Source of the DNA: Burkholderiaceae bacterium
GTDB taxonomy: Bacteria; Pseudomonadota; Gammaproteobacteria; Burkholderiales; Burkholderiaceae_D
DNA length: 32,771 nt
Assembly: GCA_019745005.1 (NCBI GenBank)
Contig: JAIETO010000291.1
Coordinates: 1 to 32,771, forward strand
Direction of reading: 5' to 3'
In this document: positions 22,595 to 31,280 of the stretch, piece by piece
How the letters are laid out: each line of letters begins with the position of its first letter
Position numbering within the stretch: the first letter of the stretch is position 1
Notes under the pieces: generated by a model
What the model was told of the DNA's origin: nothing
The model's input: only the letters and a program-made list of their open reading frames with translations
The model's database searches: none
Position numbers and translations under genes: made by a program

Positions 22595-25411
22595 TTACTG
22601 AACAATCAAGCTAACGTCGTCAACAATGAATGATGTTGCTGTGACTGACCCTTCGATTCCTAAGAAATAAATGCGGATTGTTTGCCCTTTGTAGGCGCTT
22701 AAGTTGAAAGTACGGTTAACGTAACTCGCGCCTTTGTTGAGGTTTGAGTAGCTTGCAAGGGTAGCCAATACGGTGCCGCTTGTATTGCGAACTTGCACTT
22801 GTAAGGTGTCGTACGCTTGGGTTGTTGTGGTTTCGTCGGAGACCACTTTGAGCCAAAAACTCAAGTTCGCGGTGCTTGCTGTCGATGGGATGGTGACTTG
22901 TTGATACAGTGAGTCGGTATGCGCCGCACCATAACCATCGAGCCAAGCTTTGAAGGTGCCGCCGTGTGCTGCTTGGGTTGCGTCGGAGGTAATCACGCCT
23001 GCTGTGGCTGTCCATCCACTTGCGCCGCTTTCAAAACCGCCGTTTGTGATGAGTTCAGTGGCCACGCTGTTATTAACGTTGAAATTGACCCCCGCTGATG
23101 TTCCCACGTTGTTTGCAGCATCATAGGCTTTTGCGCTTAGTGTGTGAGCACCATTGCTGAGTGTGGTTGAGTTTAATGTGATGACATAGGGGCTGACGTT
23201 CGTGCTGCCTTTCAGGACGTTATCGACATAAAATTCAACCCGCGTGACGCCGACGTTGTCGGTTGCAGTCGCTGACAGGTTAATGGTGCCGCTACTTCCG
23301 GGTGCACTAACGCTGACTGTCGGCGCGATTGTATCTGCAACGACATTGTTGACAGTAAAACTTACTGCGCTTGACGTGCCGACGTTGTTTGCTGCGTCGT
23401 AGGCTTTCGCTGTTAATGCGTGTGATCCGTTGCTAAGTGTTGTGGAGTCAATGCTTAACGAGTAGGGGGCTGCGGCTTTACTGCCCTTTAGTACGTTGTC
23501 GATAAAAAAATCAACCTTCGTTACGCCAACATTGTCGCTTGCATTTGCGCTCAAGGTAATTGAGCCACTGCTGCCGGTTTCGGTTGCACTGATTGTTGGA
23601 GCTGTGGTGTCGCCAGTGCTAGCGGTTTGCGTTACCCATACTGGGGCGGACCATAAAATATTTCCGTCATTCTGTGTAATTTTTGCGTAGTAAAAATGCT
23701 CGCCCACTGTTGGTGTAATCGTCGTACTTGCCGTTGTTGATAACAAAGTGACGGTGCCATTGCGCTTTGGCACACCTTCGAAAATCTGAACTGTCGTCGC
23801 AGTTTTTCCAGAGCTGCTGGCGAAATTACTTAAAAGCGTAAGTGGACCGCTATTGCTGAATCGTTCACCCATAAGGCGGCCGTTTGCGGTGAGAATGATT
23901 TGGGAAGTTTTATCCATCGTAGCAAATACGCGACGGGCTTTTAATGCATCAATAAAGCTCGTATTGCTTAATGCTGTTCCGTTCGGAATGAGCACACCAG
24001 TGCGGTTGGTGTAGGAAGCGCCCCAATTTGCGCAATGGTTATCTTGGTCTGTACTGAAAGCAACGTGGTAACCGGCTTCTAAAGCCTTGTTGCAAGCGGC
24101 TTCGTAGCTGCTTCGTCCAGTTTCAGTCTCGGTTGTGTTGGTTGAAAATGCCGAAGTGTTGAGTACCTCACATAGCGCCATCGCCTGATCACCATCGGCT
24201 GTATACCCTAAGTCAACGCCACCAGCATTAAATTGACCAGTGGTAGCGGGGTGATTAAATTGCCCCACCCAGCCCCGTTGGCGCATTAAAGTGTAGAGGG
24301 CTGCGTAATCACCTTTTGGTGTCAATGTGTCGCCGATGAGTTGATTACTGCTGTTTACTTCCCACTCCAATAGTTCTGGCGTGTTAAAAATATTCATATG
24401 GCCACCGTTATTGATGACGCCCCATTCCAACCCATATATCGCTAAAAAATTGGGATGTGTGCTGTTGAATGCCGCTGCGGCTGCAAGCCCGGATTGATAA
24501 AGATTTTTGGCCGTTGTTGGGCTTGCTGCAGCGTTAGTGCCGTCTGAGCCGTCAAACATATGGTTGTGCTCAGACGCCATCAAGAAATCTAATCCGCGGT
24601 TTAGTGCATATTGGTAGGCGTCTGTTGGGCCTAGTGCTGCGGATTGCGGTGCTTGTGCGCCTGTACAAGTCGCTAAGTTGCCGCCGCCGTCACTATGATT
24701 TGTTTGGCTATGTAGATTGCCGTAATAAATCGTGTAGGGCAGGGTGGTTGCAGCAACAAAACCTTGCTTCGTGGGCGCCTTGCTTACAGCGTTAGCCGTG
24801 TTGGCGTTGTTGGTCGAAAGTTGACCAGAGATGGTTTTGCTCGCTCCGCTCGGTAAAGCAACAAAGTTCGGCGTAGGCGTTGCTGCCACCTTACCTATTT
24901 GCAGTGGCCAAGTTTGGATGACAAGCGCCTCTTTTTGTTGCTTAAGGGCGCTCTCAATTTTGGTTTCTACCGCACCTGGCAACAGCTTGAAACTCTCGCT
25001 CTCGTTTGCCACGGCGGTCATTTTGACTTGATAGATGCCGCTTGGTAGCTTGCTTGAATTCACATTGCGAGTGGGCCAAACAACTTTTACGCTCGTTGCT
25101 TTATCGAGTAATTTTTCGGTACCATACTTGCGCTCTAAGACGCTGCCATCACTACGCAGAATTTCAAGCCGCCATGCGACAGTTTGTTCGTGCTTGTTGT
25201 GTGGAAAATCAAACTCCAGTGTGAACGTGCGTGATTCATCGCCAGGACGTGCACCAGCATTGGCCAAAAATGGCACATGCAAGCTCGCTTCGAATTCATT
25301 ATGGTCAGGAATGGAGGCGAAGCAAGTACCTGCTGCAGCACCGCTAACTATCCCCGCTACAGCAAGATGAGTTAGCGCGCGCAACAGAGGTAATTTTTTG
25401 ATGTTTTTCAT
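22595..25411 (-). CDS. Secreted PHP-like metal-dependent hydrolase with Ig-like and jelly-roll domains
   Basis: A 938-residue exported protein; signal peptide residues 1-~32 (L-A-V-A-G-I-V-S-G-A-A-A-G-T-C-F-A). A ~190-residue N-terminal region contains beta strands. Residues ~228-520 form a PHP-like domain: G-N-L-H-S-Q-T-N-H-S-D-G near 232, A-S-E-H-N-H near 281, an F-N-H-P segment and a T-D-Q-D-N-H segment supply the metal-binding His/Asp set expected of this superfamily. Two near-identical Ig-like repeats follow (about 604-697 and 698-785, each with D-N-V-G-V-T-(K/R)-V-(D/E)-F and A-Y-D-A-A-N-N-V-G-T). The last ~150 residues look like a carbohydrate-binding-type jelly roll (N-G-G-F-E-S-G near the start, V-D-D-V-S-L at the end). 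Substrate unknown; phosphoester hydrolysis on a polymer surface is inference. It stands alone, with AGGGAAAA before the ATG. Confidence 0.82.
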   Translation of the reverse strand: MKNIKKLPLLRALTHLAVAGIVSGAAAGTCFASIPDHNEFEASLHVPFLANAGARPGDESRTFTLEFDFPHNKHEQTVAWRLEILRSDGSVLERKYGTEKLLDKATSVKVVWPTRNVNSSKLPSGIYQVKMTAVANESESFKLLPGAVETKIESALKQQKEALVIQTWPLQIGKVAATPTPNFVALPSGASKTISGQLSTNNANTANAVSKAPTKQGFVAATTLPYTIYYGNLHSQTNHSDGGGNLATCTGAQAPQSAALGPTDAYQYALNRGLDFLMASEHNHMFDGSDGTNAAASPTTAKNLYQSGLAAAAAFNSTHPNFLAIYGLEWGVINNGGHMNIFNTPELLEWEVNSSNQLIGDTLTPKGDYAALYTLMRQRGWVGQFNHPATTGQFNAGGVDLGYTADGDQAMALCEVLNTSAFSTNTTETETGRSSYEAACNKALEAGYHVAFSTDQDNHCANWGASYTNRTGVLIPNGTALSNTSFIDALKARRVFATMDKTSQIILTANGRLMGERFSNSGPLTLLSNFASSSGKTATTVQIFEGVPKRNGTVTLLSTTASTTITPTVGEHFYYAKITQNDGNILWSAPVWVTQTASTGDTTAPTISATETGSSGSITLSANASDNVGVTKVDFFIDNVLKGSKAAAPYSLSIDSTTLSNGSHALTAKAYDAANNVGTSSAVSFTVNNVVADTIAPTVSVSAPGSSGTINLSATATDNVGVTRVEFYVDNVLKGSTNVSPYVITLNSTTLSNGAHTLSAKAYDAANNVGTSAGVNFNVNNSVATELITNGGFESGASGWTATAGVITSDATQAAHGGTFKAWLDGYGAAHTDSLYQQVTIPSTASTANLSFWLKVVSDETTTTQAYDTLQVQVRNTSGTVLATLASYSNLNKGASYVNRTFNLSAYKGQTIRIYFLGIEGSVTATSFIVDDVSLIVQ

Positions 25412-25743
25412 TTATTTTCCCTATGTAATTAATTTTTTAGTGAATCGTTGTTTGTCATCGATACCTAAAAAAATTTATTGTTAGATGTTTTGATTTATTG
25501 CGTTCACGAGCAGGCCAAGAAGCGACGGCATGTGTGACGCAAACGATTGCGCATTGATATAAATGAGCGGAAATAATGACAAGAAGCTGCGCGCGTTGAG
25601 ATCAATGCTAGCGGCATCTTGAGTGTAGTTTGTGACGTACTCGTGACGGCTGCAAGGCTAAAAAGTGAAGTGTTGTTTATGAGATAAGCGAAAAAACTTG
25701 CGCGATAAAAATGCCGATATTGATTAACAAAATACGGCGAAGT
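25412..25743. other. Intergenic region, 332 bp
   Basis: It must hold the promoter of the minus-strand secreted-protein gene (left part, AT-rich near 25412-25500) and, at its right end, a hairpin that probably terminates the lipid operon. I cannot assign convincing -35/-10 boxes and found no gene in it. Confidence 0.6.
25706..25738 (-). terminator. Probable Rho-independent terminator of the lipid/redox operon
   Basis: On the minus strand GCCGTATT (25738-25731) pairs with AATATCGGC (25721-25713, one bulged T) around a 9-base loop, followed by an A and five T's. It begins 6 bases after the end of the SnoaL-like gene. Confidence 0.5.
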
Positions 25744-26163
25744 TTAATTTTTTGTGCTGAATTTTCTGCGCAGCCATTCTATGAAAACGCCTAGGACAGG
25801 AAGTTTTGCCCATAATTCTTCAGCGGCATCCCAGTAGTCGCGATGTTCGATAATGAAATCTTCCTCGTTAAAGATAAGGTGGGAGGCGCCTTTGACGGTG
25901 TAATCTTTGCCATTCAGTTGAAACAAAAAATGCCACGTTAGAAATGCGTGACGCCCATCTTGCACTTTGTCAAAAAAAATAAAACGCGGATGCTGTGTGG
26001 TTTTAAACATATGAACAAAGATCGCTTCGATGGAAGCTAAGCCCGCTACCTCATTGAAGGGGTCTTTGAATTTAGCGTTGTCGGCATAAAACAGCGGCAG
26101 GTCTTGTAGCGTACTTGGACTTAAATTGGCATACCAAACCATCACTTTGCTGAGTTTGTCCAT
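25744..26163 (-). CDS. SnoaL/NTF2-like protein
   Basis: A 139-residue protein of the NTF2-like superfamily. It opens with a helix and an F-Y-A-D-N-A-K-F-K-D-P-F segment, then central helices and the paired strands W-H-F-L-F-Q-L and D-Y-T-V-K-G-A-S-H-L-I-F. Similar proteins accompany SDR, DUF1365, FAD-oxidoreductase and Cfa-like genes in proteobacterial stress/lipid operons. It might bind or isomerise a lipid product; no active-site residues are clear. It begins 4 bases after the SDR stop, and its ribosome site (CAGGAG) lies in the SDR 3' end. Last gene of the operon. Confidence 0.82.
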   Translation of the reverse strand: MDKLSKVMVWYANLSPSTLQDLPLFYADNAKFKDPFNEVAGLASIEAIFVHMFKTTQHPRFIFFDKVQDGRHAFLTWHFLFQLNGKDYTVKGASHLIFNEEDFIIEHRDYWDAAEELWAKLPVLGVFIEWLRRKFSTKN

Positions 26164-26167
26164 GGCA

Positions 26168-26950
26168 TTACTCCTGCGTGAGAAAGCGCTGAAAAAGGTA
26201 GAAGCGCGAGCGGTACGGAAACAACTGCAGCAGTTTTAAGAAGTTGGTGAATCTGCGCGGGAAGTGAATTTCAAACTGGCCTTTTTCCATGCCCCGTAAA
26301 ATGGCACTGGCTGCTTGCTCAGGAGTCTGGAGGGCGGGCATGAAGAAACTATTTTTTTCGGTAAGCTCGGTTTTGACAAAGCCAGGATTAATCAAATAAA
26401 CGTTAATGTTTTTACTGTGCAGATCGCAATACAAAAGCTCAGACAGATTGATTAACGCCGCTTTACTTGGCCCGTAGACACTGGCGTTAGGTAGTCCTAC
26501 GTAGCCAGCAACACTGGCAACAATGCCGATGCCGCCTGACCCGCGCGCGATCATGCTTGGAATCAATACACATAAGCCTTCATATACGCTATGAAGATTG
26601 GTTTTTAAAGTTTCGGCGACATCGTCGCTTTGCATTTCCCAACTACGTTCAGGCTTGTAACGCGCCGCACAAAACAGTACCAAATCGCAAGCACCAAAAG
26701 AGGTTTTGATTTTCTCATGCGCGTCTGCCCAAGCAGTTTTATCTTGCACGTCGAACGGTAAAACTAATGCGTTGGGATGATTGTTGGCAACCGCCTCAAG
26801 TTGAGTCGTGCGGCGCGCCGACAACGCAACCGTCGCGCCCGCATCAAGAAACGCGCGCGCCAGAGCTGCACCAATACCGCTAGACGCGCCAACTAGCCAG
26901 ACACGCTTGCCTTGCCAATTTTTGATTGGAGAGTTCAGGGCTTGGAACAT
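26168..26950 (-). CDS. Short-chain dehydrogenase/reductase
   Basis: A 260-residue classical-type SDR. The NAD(P)-binding motif G-A-S-S-G-I-G is at residues 21-27, an S-A-R-R segment follows strand 2 and suggests NADP(H), the C-A-A-R motif lies near 90, and the catalytic Ser (V-A-S-V-A-G) and Y-G-P-S-K (about 160-164) are intact. The ATG at 26950 with AGGAGA upstream is chosen over a TTG 15 bases earlier. It probably reduces or oxidises a lipid-derived carbonyl or hydroxyl group. It overlaps the DUF3833 gene by 16 bases. Confidence 0.92.
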   Translation of the reverse strand: MFQALNSPIKNWQGKRVWLVGASSGIGAALARAFLDAGATVALSARRTTQLEAVANNHPNALVLPFDVQDKTAWADAHEKIKTSFGACDLVLFCAARYKPERSWEMQSDDVAETLKTNLHSVYEGLCVLIPSMIARGSGGIGIVASVAGYVGLPNASVYGPSKAALINLSELLYCDLHSKNINVYLINPGFVKTELTEKNSFFMPALQTPEQAASAILRGMEKGQFEIHFPRRFTNFLKLLQLFPYRSRFYLFQRFLTQE

Positions 26951-27474
26951 GTAATTCTCCTGCAAAATGCGATGGTGACTTGACCAACTTCAATGCCAAA
27001 TTTTTGCATGCTGGTGCGGTTGATGATCGTATTTTCGTCAATTAGGTACATCCAATCATCCATGCTGACTTCGATGATTTTTCCGTCCACTGGCAGCAAC
27101 AAGGTGTAGCGCCAGTTCAGAGTGTTGCCAACCACGGTTCCGATTGCTTCGCCCTTGACATCATCAGCGGTGCCGCGCCATTTTCCGCCTTCCATTTTTT
27201 TTAGCCGCCATATACGTTGCTGTGTTGTGCCATCGCTGTACTTAAAGCGTTCATCTAGTACCAGTTGCCCCGCTTCTTTTTTGCCCTCGATAACAACTTG
27301 GAATCGCTTAATGACTTCACCATCGCGCTGTTGGAACATGCCCCATGCGTTGGTCGTGCCAATAAAATAGTCTTCCAAATCGAGCTTGGGTTGCGCTGCT
27401 TCATAACGATGGATGTTTGCCGTACCGCACGAAGCGAGTAAGCAAACAAAGATCATGCTGAGGATGATTCTCAT
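26935..27474 (-). CDS. DUF3833 lipoprotein
   Basis: A 179-residue lipoprotein: a short signal with an L-A-S-C lipobox and Cys16. The mature protein matches the DUF3833 pattern (L-D-L-E-D-Y-F-x-G, A-W-G-M-F-Q-Q-R-D-G, then W-R-L-K-K and W-M-Y-L-I-D-E-N near the end), a small beta-barrel-like fold. Family members recur in the same operon type; the biochemical role is unknown, perhaps lipid carriage in the envelope. Its ATG overlaps the MFS stop (ATGA). Confidence 0.87.
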   Translation of the reverse strand: MRIILSMIFVCLLASCGTANIHRYEAAQPKLDLEDYFIGTTNAWGMFQQRDGEVIKRFQVVIEGKKEAGQLVLDERFKYSDGTTQQRIWRLKKMEGGKWRGTADDVKGEAIGTVVGNTLNWRYTLLLPVDGKIIEVSMDDWMYLIDENTIINRTSMQKFGIEVGQVTIAFCRRITCSKP

Positions 27475-28742
27475 TGTTTATACCTCTGTAAAAGTGCCAA
27501 TGCGCCCAGTTTTAAAGCGCAAGGCAGCAAGGCGTAGGCAACTACCAATGCACCACTCGCACTCGTTTGCCCGGTTTGATATCCCAAAATGCTGAGAAAA
27601 GGCAGTGCAAGACCCGCGCACGCTAAGGCAAGTTTGCCAACCAAGGTCCACATGCCGAAATAGCCACTAGGCGCTTCATTGGTGGGAATGATCGAAGCCA
27701 AAATAACCGGCGGTAGCGCCAAATCAGCGCCTACGGCGAGACCAGATAAGCCACAAATGATGAAGAATAAGACGACATCTTGGCTCTGCGTAAAAGCGGT
27801 ACCAACAAAGGCGAGAATCGCCATCGCCATTCCCATTTTCCACGCGTTGATTGCACCGACACGCTTAGAAATCATCATCCAAATTGGCAGACCAATCGCG
27901 CCTGCAAAGAAGTAGGTGGCTAAAAAATATCCAGCTAATGATGGGGCTTGAATACGGTCGTTGATGAAGAACAGAACTAATGTTGCTGGTATTGACACTG
28001 ACAAGGAGTTCAACAGGTAGATAGGCAGCAATTTACGGAAATTCTTATTGGTAAGTTGGGCCGTAAAAGTGACGCCTTTTTCTGAGCCACCTACGATCCA
28101 GCGTGGCGCAATTTTTAACAAGGCGGTAATACTCAATAGCAGAATCAGCGCAAAACTGATGGCATACAAGGAAAGTTGCGGCGAGATCGCTGATGCGGAT
28201 GATTGAAAAATGAAACTGGGAATCAAGCTCGCGGCAATCACACCTACCAATCCAAACCCTTCGCGCCAACCCGCTGCATGAAGTATTTGAACCTCGCTTT
28301 GTTTAGTTTGCTCTAAACGTTCGACGCCATTTGATGGCGCAAGACTAAGCCGCGAGCCCCACGCTAAGTAGGCTATGTTCAACATGCTGTGTGCTGTATA
28401 GGCAATGATCAGCATCGCCGCCAGCCAAATCATTAAATAATTTTGTGATTGCAAAAATAGGCGGGGAGGTTGCCATAGTCCATAAAATGCCGCTGCCAGC
28501 AGGCATCCGGCAAATAGAAACCATGCGACCATTTTTTCTCGAAGTCGATCGATGAGTTGCCCTAGAAAAGGATCTTGAAACGTATCAATCAAGCGTGCGA
28601 AAAACAAAACAAAACCTGCGCCCGCTAAAGGAAGCCCAAGCTGCGTGGTGTAGTAAGCGGGTATTTGTACATAAACCGGTAATGCGGACATCGCCAAAGG
28701 CAGTCCTAACAAGCCATAGCCGATTAAGGGTAGTGTTTTCAC
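27471..28742 (-). CDS. MFS transporter (GPH/MFS_2-like)
   Basis: A 423-residue membrane protein with about twelve hydrophobic segments. The D-T-F-Q-D-P-F-L-G-Q-L-I-D-R motif near residue 52 and the A-Y-T-A-H-S-M-L-N-I-A-Y segment near 115 resemble the glycoside-pentoside-hexuronide branch. The start is a GTG at 28742 overlapping the previous stop (GTGA); no ATG precedes the first membrane segment. Substrate unknown; neighbours suggest a lipid or lipid precursor. MFS genes occupy a similar place in comparable operons. Confidence 0.88.
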   Translation of the reverse strand: MKTLPLIGYGLLGLPLAMSALPVYVQIPAYYTTQLGLPLAGAGFVLFFARLIDTFQDPFLGQLIDRLREKMVAWFLFAGCLLAAAFYGLWQPPRLFLQSQNYLMIWLAAMLIIAYTAHSMLNIAYLAWGSRLSLAPSNGVERLEQTKQSEVQILHAAGWREGFGLVGVIAASLIPSFIFQSSASAISPQLSLYAISFALILLLSITALLKIAPRWIVGGSEKGVTFTAQLTNKNFRKLLPIYLLNSLSVSIPATLVLFFINDRIQAPSLAGYFLATYFFAGAIGLPIWMMISKRVGAINAWKMGMAMAILAFVGTAFTQSQDVVLFFIICGLSGLAVGADLALPPVILASIIPTNEAPSGYFGMWTLVGKLALACAGLALPFLSILGYQTGQTSASGALVVAYALLPCALKLGALALLQRYKQ

Positions 28743-29269
28743 TTGGAAGCGCCGGTCAGTTTTTTCCGCAAATCTTTGTCTTTGCTGCGCGGATCAAACC
28801 AGATGGAAAAGAACGCATCAGCAAACGCTGTGTCGTTAATTTCCGTCAGGAGCTTGTCTTTGCTATAAAAACGGCAGCCGACGTTTGGCAGATGGACCCC
28901 GATAAGCTGATCGCCAGATTTGACATCTGCGAACGCACCCTCCATATAGCCCTTCCATTTTTTCAGTATTTCAGTGTCGACCGTTGAACCTTTCAGTCGT
29001 TTAATTTCATCGAGACTGGTTTCCACAAAGCGATCACGGCTAATAGATTTATGGTAGGTCAACACCAAAGCAAATTTTTTCTGCGGATCAAAAACAGGCT
29101 CTTCCATATACAGTTCAGCGGAATATATGTGCAGCATCATCCAGCGCAATTCGCCACTGCCAATGAGTTTTGAATTTGGTAAATCGTCACGCCAATTTGC
29201 CGCAAAGCTGCTTCCCGCTGAAAATAGAAGCAGTGTTAGTCCTATCAAAAGACGTATTGGCTTAAGCAT
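28739..29269 (-). CDS. Exported chalcone-isomerase-like protein
   Basis: A 176-residue protein with a signal peptide (cleavage near A-G-S-S-F-A-A, residue ~23). The mature part fits the bacterial chalcone-isomerase-like family: G-S-G-E-L-R-W-M-M-L-H-I-Y-S-A-E-L-Y near residue 38, an L-T-Y-H-K segment, then L-x-x-x-W-K-G-Y-M and a terminal F-F-S-I-W-F-D-P-R-S motif. Bacterial members are thought to bind fatty-acid-like ligands rather than make flavonoids (family knowledge, not shown here). It overlaps the methyltransferase by 8 bases. Confidence 0.88.
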   Translation of the reverse strand: MLKPIRLLIGLTLLLFSAGSSFAANWRDDLPNSKLIGSGELRWMMLHIYSAELYMEEPVFDPQKKFALVLTYHKSISRDRFVETSLDEIKRLKGSTVDTEILKKWKGYMEGAFADVKSGDQLIGVHLPNVGCRFYSKDKLLTEINDTAFADAFFSIWFDPRSKDKDLRKKLTGASK

Positions 29270-30491
29270 TTTTCTTCTCGATTAAGAATTGGATTACGTC
29301 AGTTCTGTTTTCATCAAATCCGGCCTCGCAGTAGGCAAAATACATTTGCCATATGCGTTGAAAAGCGAGCCCGAAGCCTTGCATGTGTATCTCATCACGA
29401 TGGCGTTCAAACGCTTTATTCCAACGACGTAAAGTTTCGGCATAATCTGCCCCGAAAGAAAATTGTTCGGTGACTGTTAACTTTTGACGTTCCGCATTTG
29501 CACAGAAGCGCTCTGGGCTAGGAAGCATGCCGCCAGGGAAAATATACTGTTGAATAAAGTCTGCACTGCTGCGATAGCGTTCAAATCGTGCTTCTTCGAT
29601 CGTGATACTTTGTACTAAGGCCTTACCATGAGGCCGCAAGCGTTGGCGCAAAACGGAGAAGTACTCTGGCCAATATTGTTCCCCAACCGCTTCAAACATT
29701 TCTATTGAAACGATGAAGTCATATTCACCTGTCAAATCGCGATAGTCACATAACTCTAAGCGGACAAGTTCCCCGAGATTTGAAGATTGAATACGCTTTT
29801 CTGCAACACTTAGTTGGGAAGGTGAAATCGTTACGCCGTGGACTTTAATTCCTTTGCGCCCGGCATATTCAGCAAAGCCGCCCCAACCACAACCAATTTC
29901 TAAGACCGATGCGCCTTGAGGAATGGCGAGAACATCGATGATTCGTTGGTATTTGTTTTCCTGAGCAGTTTTTAAATCGATCGAGTAATCGCCATGAAAG
30001 AGGGCGCTGGAATAGGTCCAGCTTTTGTCAAGCCAGAGTTCGTAGAAAGCATTTCCAATGTCGTAGTGCGCATGAATATTACGTTTGCTACCTTTGCGGG
30101 TGTTAGGGCGCAGAAGGTGCTTAAGCTTATACCACAAGCTGGTGATGTAACTTCCAAAAATAGCTTTGTCTAGGCTGCCTTCATTGCGTGAGGCAAGTCT
30201 TAAAAGCGCGGTCAAATCGGGTGTTTCAACCCAACCGGCCTCAAAGCATTCGGCAAATCCAATATCGCCAGCACTCATTATTTTTCTGCAGGCGCGCCAG
30301 TCATTGATTTTTAACGTGGCACTAGGCGGTTGATGCGTATCACCAAACAGCACGTGCTCGTGATCGGGCGTGATGATTTGTAAGTGACCAAATTTAAGAT
30401 TGCTCAGCATGCTAAAAAAAATCTGCCCAGCTGCTGGAATTTTTTTGCTTTGCTTGCTTATCTCTTTGCTCGCGCTATTGGGGTAATTCAT
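29262..30491 (-). CDS. Cyclopropane-fatty-acyl-phospholipid synthase-like SAM methyltransferase
   Basis: A 409-residue Cfa-family enzyme. Residues ~1-120 are the N-terminal lipid-binding-like domain. H-Y-D-I-G-N-A-F-Y-E-L-W-L-D near 141 is the family's substrate motif, and the SAM site V-L-E-I-G-C-G-W-G-G lies near 197. Later conserved parts are E-M-F-E-A-V-G, Y-I-F-P-G-G-M-L-P-S and the C-terminal Y-x-x-T-L-R-x-W segment. The reaction is methylene or methyl transfer from S-adenosylmethionine to an unsaturated acyl chain. Presence with FAD oxidoreductase and DUF1365 suggests a modified fatty acid other than plain cyclopropane; that is inference. ATGA overlap with the DUF1365 gene. Confidence 0.93.
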   Translation of the reverse strand: MNYPNSASKEISKQSKKIPAAGQIFFSMLSNLKFGHLQIITPDHEHVLFGDTHQPPSATLKINDWRACRKIMSAGDIGFAECFEAGWVETPDLTALLRLASRNEGSLDKAIFGSYITSLWYKLKHLLRPNTRKGSKRNIHAHYDIGNAFYELWLDKSWTYSSALFHGDYSIDLKTAQENKYQRIIDVLAIPQGASVLEIGCGWGGFAEYAGRKGIKVHGVTISPSQLSVAEKRIQSSNLGELVRLELCDYRDLTGEYDFIVSIEMFEAVGEQYWPEYFSVLRQRLRPHGKALVQSITIEEARFERYRSSADFIQQYIFPGGMLPSPERFCANAERQKLTVTEQFSFGADYAETLRRWNKAFERHRDEIHMQGFGLAFQRIWQMYFAYCEAGFDENRTDVIQFLIEKKNA

Positions 30492-31279
30492 TTCTGATTG
30501 TCCTTTGCGATCTTGTGGCTAACTGAAAATTCTTTATTCGAATAACTGGGTTGTCTAAAAAATGGCACGCGCTTTATCCAAAGTAGCAGCGCCTGCCAGT
30601 GAATCTTGCAAATGACTCCAACAGTTAATAATGGTTGCTTAAGCACTGCTTTAAACAAGTTGCTGGGTGTAAACGGGCGCTTTTTTCCACTTAAGCAGGT
30701 GTTAATTAATATCGCATCTCCATCGAGATAATCAATCTTCACAAGCGAAGAACGATCGGTTTCAAAGAAGTGAAATTGGTACTTTCCTTTGACTTCGCAG
30801 AAAGGTGAGACGTGCATCATTTTTCTCGCTTCAACTTTGCTATTTGGCGAGATTGCATCGGCCTCGGTATCGGTCAGTAAATAGAGATGTCGCTCGCCGA
30901 AGGTATTCCTTACTTCAGCAAGCACGCTCGTAAGTCTGCCGTCGGTATGATGGCAATACCATAGGCTAATTGGGTTAAACACGTAGCCAAAAACGCGCGG
31001 GAAAGTTTGCAAGAATATGGCACCTTTTGAATCGATATCATTTTCTCGCAAGACGTTTCTAATCCAGCTTGTGAGACTTGTTCCATCTCGTGGTCCGTAA
31101 TCTTTGAAATACAGCGAAAGTGGTCGCCATTTATTGATTCCAAAGATCCAGCTATTTAATTTTTCTATGTTGTCGAGATTGATACGAAGGTAGAAAACGG
31201 GCGCATGAAAAAGATGGACAATCGGCCTCACCCTGCGATGCATCACTTGTCCAATAATCAGGTGCGACGAGGTGTTCAT
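30488..31279 (-). CDS. DUF1365 protein
   Basis: A 263-residue DUF1365 protein. Visible family features are the start I-G-Q-V-M-H-R-R, the R-D-G-T-S-L segment, the Q-T-F-P-R-V-F-G-Y-V-F-N-P-I-S-L-W-Y-C-H motif near 88-107, F-G-E-R-H-L-Y near 127, and M-H-V-S-P-F near 153. These genes nearly always lie between an FAD oxidoreductase and a Cfa-like gene, as here. The catalytic function is not established. It starts 1 base after the FAD gene stop. Confidence 0.93.
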   Translation of the reverse strand: MNTSSHLIIGQVMHRRVRPIVHLFHAPVFYLRINLDNIEKLNSWIFGINKWRPLSLYFKDYGPRDGTSLTSWIRNVLRENDIDSKGAIFLQTFPRVFGYVFNPISLWYCHHTDGRLTSVLAEVRNTFGERHLYLLTDTEADAISPNSKVEARKMMHVSPFCEVKGKYQFHFFETDRSSLVKIDYLDGDAILINTCLSGKKRPFTPSNLFKAVLKQPLLTVGVICKIHWQALLLWIKRVPFFRQPSYSNKEFSVSHKIAKDNQK

Positions 31280-31280
31280 A

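Noticed and set aside
25412-25500. Pho-box-like TTGTCAT before the secreted PHP-like gene
   Set aside because: Only one half-site is present; a Pho box needs two correctly spaced repeats.
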